DNA from: Triticum aestivum
Taxonomy: Eukaryota > Streptophyta > Magnoliopsida > Poales > Poaceae
NCBI RefSeq assembly: GCF_018294505.1
Contig: NC_057811.1
Coordinates: 403,336,790 to 403,400,789, forward strand
Direction: 5' to 3'
Length of the DNA: 64,000 bases
Shown one piece after another: positions 59,289 to 64,000 of the stretch; the stretch's first letter is position 1, and each line of letters opens with the position of its first letter. A program made the translations under genes and the position numbers. The notes below the pieces were generated by a model. The model worked only from the letters and a program-made list of their open reading frames with translations, searched no databases and was not told where the DNA came from.

Positions 59289-62200
59289 TCAGACTTGGTA
59301 GACCATTCCTACCTCCAAGGTGGAAGCATGAGGTATGTTGGCGGCATAGGACGGGCCACGGCTGTTCCTCCTCAAGAACTCGTAGAAGAAGTTTATCACG
59401 ATCCGCTTCACGAAACTAGACCCGCTCTTGGCCTTCATGTGGGAGTGACCCAGAATGAAGGACATGCCAGCCTCCCTTGCGTCCATCAGGTCCTGCAGCT
59501 CGCTCCGCACCTCGGCGTCCACCTGGGCGCTCTTTGGCAGCACAAACCTCGCTTTCTTCCGCTGTGGTGCCACAGTTTGTTGGTTTATCTCCTTGTTAGG
59601 GGACGCCGGCCCATCAACTTCACCGTCACCGCCCTCCTCCCACAATGGAATGGCACCGCTGCTAATGGAGGAGAGCTTCTCGCTGCCTTCCACGAAGCCG
59701 TTCTGGTCGGCGCCCCCACTGCGGATGAACTCCGCGATGCTGTTGATTAGCTCCTTCTCAAACTCCAGGTCGTCCTGCTGCACGTCACGGTACCCGTATC
59801 TGACGATGACACGGTATAGCCTGTACTCTTTCGGACCAATGCGACCCACCAGAAATCTCTCTTCTGGTTCAACATGTGGCACTGGAACTGATTTAACACA
59901 AAGAAAGACCAGTACCTGTTCAAAAGTGTAATCTATAAGCACTCTACAAGCTAGTGGTGGAATGGACTAATTTATCGGAACTTCTAAGGATTCAGACAAA
60001 CTGGTATAATTTGCTCAACAAACATCTTGGAAGGATGCACGCTGAATTGAAAAGATATGGTAAGGTGCCTCCATACCTGGTGAAATGCTGGCAGATTTGT
60101 TACGAAATGGGAGAAAATGGCTGGAATTCCAGACATAAGCTCTGTATGTATCAGCCCAATGCCTCGAACACGAACAATTCCCAGTGAAGGGCCGAGGTTC
60201 AACAGCCAGTTTACTGAAACCTTGTTTTGAACATCAAACTCGTACTTCTTTATTGTGCCATAGTGCCACACAGACATGACCACCATAAATATGAAGGAAA
60301 GGGTAATAGGGACCCAGGCACCTTCATGAAACTTGCCAAGGGAAGCTGAGAAGTACATTACTTCGATTGAGCCAAAGAAAATCAGGAAACCAAGGGCAAT
60401 GAAGATACTTTTGTTCCAGACAAGCACGATAACCAATGACATTAAACAAGTGGTGACAAGCATAACCGTTATGACCGCAAGACCTTGTATAAAGAAAGTT
60501 GGAGGGTTAGGACTGCCGCAATTATAAATTCATTTCAGTACACGAAAATACAAAAAGAAAATAGCATCTGCATTTCTTGGTGTCCATAGGAAAGAACTGT
60601 CATCATATTAACTCGTCTCACCTTGTGCGTTCGCCAAGTGCTTTGTGTTATTGAAGCCAATAGTAACAGCCAGACACAGTATCATCAGGATCCAATTGAT
60701 CTCAGGTATGTATATCTGACCATGCACCGTAGAGGATGTGTGCACGATCTTTACACCAGGGAAGCAACTTAGTGCAGAGCACTGCTTGATAATTGAGAAG
60801 GTACCAGTAATAATCGCTTGGCTTCCGACTACAGATGCTAGGATAGCGATCACTAGAACAGGCCATCTGAGTTTTTCTAGAAGGACAGTTGTATACATCA
60901 ATGCTCGAAAATGCGCAAATCTTATACTTGTCAATTATTTTACCAGCAATAATTAAAATAACAAAAGGCAAACCCAAAAAGGATACCTGGTACTGAAACA
61001 TAGAACCCAATATGATAGCTATTCTCAAAGCTGTGGTGTTGAGAGATATAGGCAGCCTGCCCCATATAAGCCAGAACAAGAGCTGGATAAACCACTGATA
61101 TGAACGCAATCTGATTGAAGCAAAAACATTGAGATAAGTAATTGATGATAATCCAGATTTTAGTTTAAGAATTGTGAGTACCACATGGATACTAAAAGCT
61201 GGAACTCTGTAGAAGATAATGTGAAATATAGGAGTAACAAGGACACTGATCCTACATACAATAGTCCTATATACTGAGTCACAACTGATTTATTTCTCAA
61301 AATAAACAACAGACTAAAGTTGTGTCTCCTAAATCAGAGGGAAAAACAAAGATCACCAGGTATCTTGCAAGTAAAGATATACATCTGTACAAGATTAAAA
61401 TACTGATTGACCTTTTAAGGAGATCAGTTCATTAGTATTGCCATTCAAATGGAATCTACACACCTATGCAGAAAACAATATACTAGAGAGATGGTTGCTA
61501 TCAAATACGATTTTTACTGAACAAGTACTTGACAGCTATCTAAACAGTTACTAACTAAAGCCTGAAGGAAGGAAAGAACAAATGGTAAGTGGACCAAACA
61601 AGGGGATAAATTTAAGGACAATTAGAAGAAAAGAAGGATAAATCACTTTTAGATTTTAGCACAATTCTATTATAGTACAAATATATACATATGTGATCCA
61701 CGTATATAAGGATAAAGGATGCAACAATAATTTCTAATACCGCTATTTTAGCACAAATGGTAGCATAACTTCTATTTCAGCATAACTTCTATTACAGTAC
61801 AAATTACAACATCCTCCATATAACACGCTAGATTGAACTCTCCTCGGGAATTTTTTAATAGAATTATGTGAACTTATCACAACTTAGATAGTATCAAAAA
61901 AAGATATGACTACAATAATACTCCTTCCGTTCATAATTATAAGATGTTCTAACTTCTTTTCTCAATCGGATGTATATAGACACGTTTTAGTGTGTTTGTT
62001 CAATCATTTCAGTCCGTATTTAGTCCATATTGAACTATCCAAAACATCTATATTTGTGGACGAAGGGAGTATTAAATAAGGTCATCAACCATAGTGACAC
62101 AAGTAAGAAATGTGAAACATGGTGTGCAATACCTCGTACTTTGAAAAGAGGGATTGTAAATAGTAATTAGTAGGGTGCAGAAAACAATATACTCAAGAGA

Positions 62201-64000
62201 CGGTTGCTATCAAGTACGATGTTTACTGAACAAGTACTTGACAGCTATCTATAACAGTTACTCCCTAAAGCCTAAAGGAAGGAAGGAACAAATGTTAGGT
62301 GGACCAAACAAGGGGATAAAATTATGGACAATTAGAAGAAAAAAAGGATATCACTTAGATTTTAGCGCAACTTTTTTTACAGTACCAAATAGACATATGT
62401 GATCCTCGTATTGTCTATTACAACATCCCCCAGTATATAACACCGGTAGACTTGGAAACTCTCCTTCGGGCCTTTTTAATAGAAATTATGTGAATTTATC
62501 ACAACTTTAATAATATTAAAAATGATATGACTACAATAATATTATTTTATATCTATATAACGTATCGACACACAAATAAGGTCATCAACCATAGTAACAA
62601 GAAAGAGCAGTGCTATACGGACGATAAAACACGGACGATTCACGCACGACAGTGAAATCCAGCCACGCATGCAGCTGTACAGGGGAGCAACGGCCGCCGG
62701 ATACTTAGTCGTCTTCACATCGTCTATGCTTTTATCGTGTGTATAGCAGTTTCGAACAAGAAATGCGAAACATGTTGTGCAATACCTCGTACTTTGAAAA
62801 GAGGGATTGTAAATAATAAATTAGTAATTAGTAGGGTGTTATCAAGGGATTAATTAACTCATACTTTAAAAAGAGGGGTTGTAAATAGTAATTAGTAGGG
62901 TGCTATCAAGGGATTAATTGTGTGTTTCAGATGTTCAACTTAATCACTTGAGCCTATAGATCCGACTGGATGGATGGTTTGCGTCACCCTAACTTATATA
63001 TATATATATATAATATATATATATAATATATATATATATGGTAGGACTTTATTTTCCTCTTTGAATTGATTCATGCACGTAATTACTGAATGGTGTATTC
63101 AGAATTAAATTGGGAAGTTCGTATTTGGCAAATTGACAGAAGGGGTATCACCGAAACAGTCCTACCTGAATTGATCTTTGCGAGAAATGTCCAAGATCTG
63201 CATACATAGCTTCCGAGCCTGCAGGTAATAGCATTTCAAATACGTCTGTGTTTTTGTGTGTAGTATAACCCCTTAACAGAGTCACAGCTAAGCAGTAGGC
63301 AACAGCCTACCTTATCCATACCTGTTACACAGAGAAGGATTCCACCCAGTGACAACCAGCCACCTTTTTGGGTCTTCTTGAGAAATTGGTACATGTAGTA
63401 CGGCGAAAGGGCTCGATACACATGGTGGTTCCAGTGGATGATATTGTAGAGCCCGATCATGCTTATGCAGAGAAGCCAAATGCAGACGATTGGCGCAAAG
63501 ATAAACCCAACTCTGTGTGTGCCATAGTGTTGCAGAGCAAACAAGCATATAAGTATGGCGCACGTCACCGGAAGCCCTACATCTGCACATTGGCACGCCA
63601 CATTAAGCATCCATATGCATGGTCCTCCAATCAAACATAGCAAGTTAGCACCAGTCGAATGCTCAAATGATAAACCAGCTCAATAGGAACCAGCAAGTAA
63701 AATCAAGCATTGATAATGTAGCAATAGTAGATAGAAACAACTGAAAGAAGAAACGGACTGGACCTACATTTGTGTTGCGCCTTCTCCATTGATAGCTCGA
63801 GCCCCGAGACCGCGGAGGACACTGAAAAGGGTTGGAGGAAGCACGTCGCTGGCGTCAGAGGGCCAAGAGACTGATTGAACGAGATGGGAGGGAGAGGGGT
63901 GAAGCAACAAACCGGAGAGCGCAGGGGTGAGCACGCCGTCGCCGATGAGCATGCACGTCCCGAGCAGCGCGAAGAGCAGCAGGAGCCGCTGCAGCACCCT
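59289..64000 (-). CDS. KUP/HAK/KT potassium transporter, 3' eight exons (5' end outside window)
   Basis: Exons 64000-63913, 63821-63768, 63582-63322, 63218-63166, 61110-60987, 60876-60622, 60483-60077 and 59915-59289, all with compatible phases and GT/AG ends, encode 622 residues; about 150 N-terminal residues lie beyond the edge. Family signatures: [108 protein letters not shown] and RYGYRDVQ. About nine membrane segments are followed by a long cytosolic C-terminal tail, ending GMVYQV. These proteins move K+ (with H+) across the plasma membrane or tonoplast. I see no lesion, so it is probably functional. The GVVYGDLG-type start motif is in the missing part. The exact HAK number cannot be assigned. 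Confidence 0.93.
61921..62069. mobile_element. Stowaway MITE in HAK intron, unit 1
   Basis: 149 bp with ends CTCCTTCCGTTCATAATTAT and CTCCCTTCGTCCACAAATAT (read inwards) and TA on both sides. The matching empty site is in unit 2 (about 62543, 'caataatattatttt'). Confidence 0.85.
62605..62754. mobile_element. Mutator-type MITE in HAK intron, unit 2
   Basis: 150 bp with inverted ends GAGCAGTGCTATACGGACGA and CGAAACTGCTATACACACGA, and a perfect 9 bp duplication aacaagaaa (62596-62604 and 62755-62763), the length expected for Mutator. Unit 1 lacks it. Confidence 0.82.

Larger units (their letters stand above)
61111..63165 (-). repeat. Large HAK intron with a ~0.7 kb tandem duplication
   Basis: Unit 1 is about 61464-62176 and unit 2 about 62177-62905. 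Both contain 'gcagaaaacaatatact', 'gaacaagtacttgacagcta', 'ggtggaccaaacaagggg'-like sequence and 'cctcgtactttgaaaagagg'. Unit 1 has a Stowaway MITE that unit 2 lacks; unit 2 has a Mutator-type MITE that unit 1 lacks. An (AT)n tract lies at 62994-63040. Confidence 0.8.

Noticed and set aside
62994..63040. AT-repeat as a replication origin or regulatory site
   Set aside because: Plain (TA)n tract in an intron; nothing else supports a function.

Overview
This is a piece of a large, repeat-rich grass nuclear genome, almost certainly Triticeae (wheat, Aegilops, barley or a relative). The evidence is a BARE1/Angela-type Copia element, a solo LTR with the ends of the WHAM/Egug-type group, Stowaway and Mutator MITEs, a CACTA element with 'CACTACTAGAAAAAGG' ends, PIF/Harbinger elements and a plant L1-type LINE. 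Two ordinary plant genes lie in the right part: a complete CYP72A-type cytochrome P450 (minus strand, 4 exons) and the 3' eight exons of a KUP/HAK/KT potassium transporter (minus strand, running off the right edge). No bacterial-type features are present.

Left third (1-25537). A PIF/Harbinger-like element was the original target. It received three copies (A, B, C) of one Ty3/Gypsy family with ~471-480 bp LTRs. Copy A enters from the left edge and carries a solo LTR of its own family inside gag (TSD ccgtc/ccgtc). Copy C (7553-25176, TSD gtcgc) has copy B (7753-16870, TSD ctccc) nested in its 5' LTR. No copy has reverse transcriptase, RNase H or integrase. Each has gag, protease (lost in C) and, in convergent orientation, a five-exon gene for a 'putative gypsy type transposon' (PF04195-like) plus coiled-coil protein, with its own TATA box about 110 bp upstream of the ATG. 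By-eye LTR divergence (C ~4.6%, B ~1.9%) agrees with the nesting order.

Middle (25538-46300). A GC-rich stretch without a recognised gene, a Stowaway MITE, and a full-length Copia element (27723-36449, TSD ggccc, LTRs ~1.5% diverged, one nonsense codon and one frameshift in gag-pol). Then come a degenerate 'GAGGCAC' array, a small TIR element (TSD TAA) split by a 1.7 kb solo LTR (TSD gtggc), a second TIR element (41295-42663, TSD TAA) with repeated copies of its terminal motif, and a solo LTR disrupted by a truncated LTR that keeps a Lys-type primer-binding site.

Right third (46300-64000). The P450 (48295-50335) is followed downstream by a duplicated fragment of the 3' end of the HAK gene. 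Upstream is a composite PIF/Harbinger element (51219-58128, TSD TTA) containing a CACTA element (TSD gca) and a 5'-truncated LINE, with a remnant of a MYB/SANT-like ORF1. The HAK gene occupies 59289 to the right edge; its 2 kb intron holds a ~0.7 kb tandem duplication in which each copy has a different MITE.

The two host genes look functional. The most unusual material is the non-autonomous Gypsy family with its conserved, spliced, convergent gene. All homology statements come from reading motifs, not from searches.
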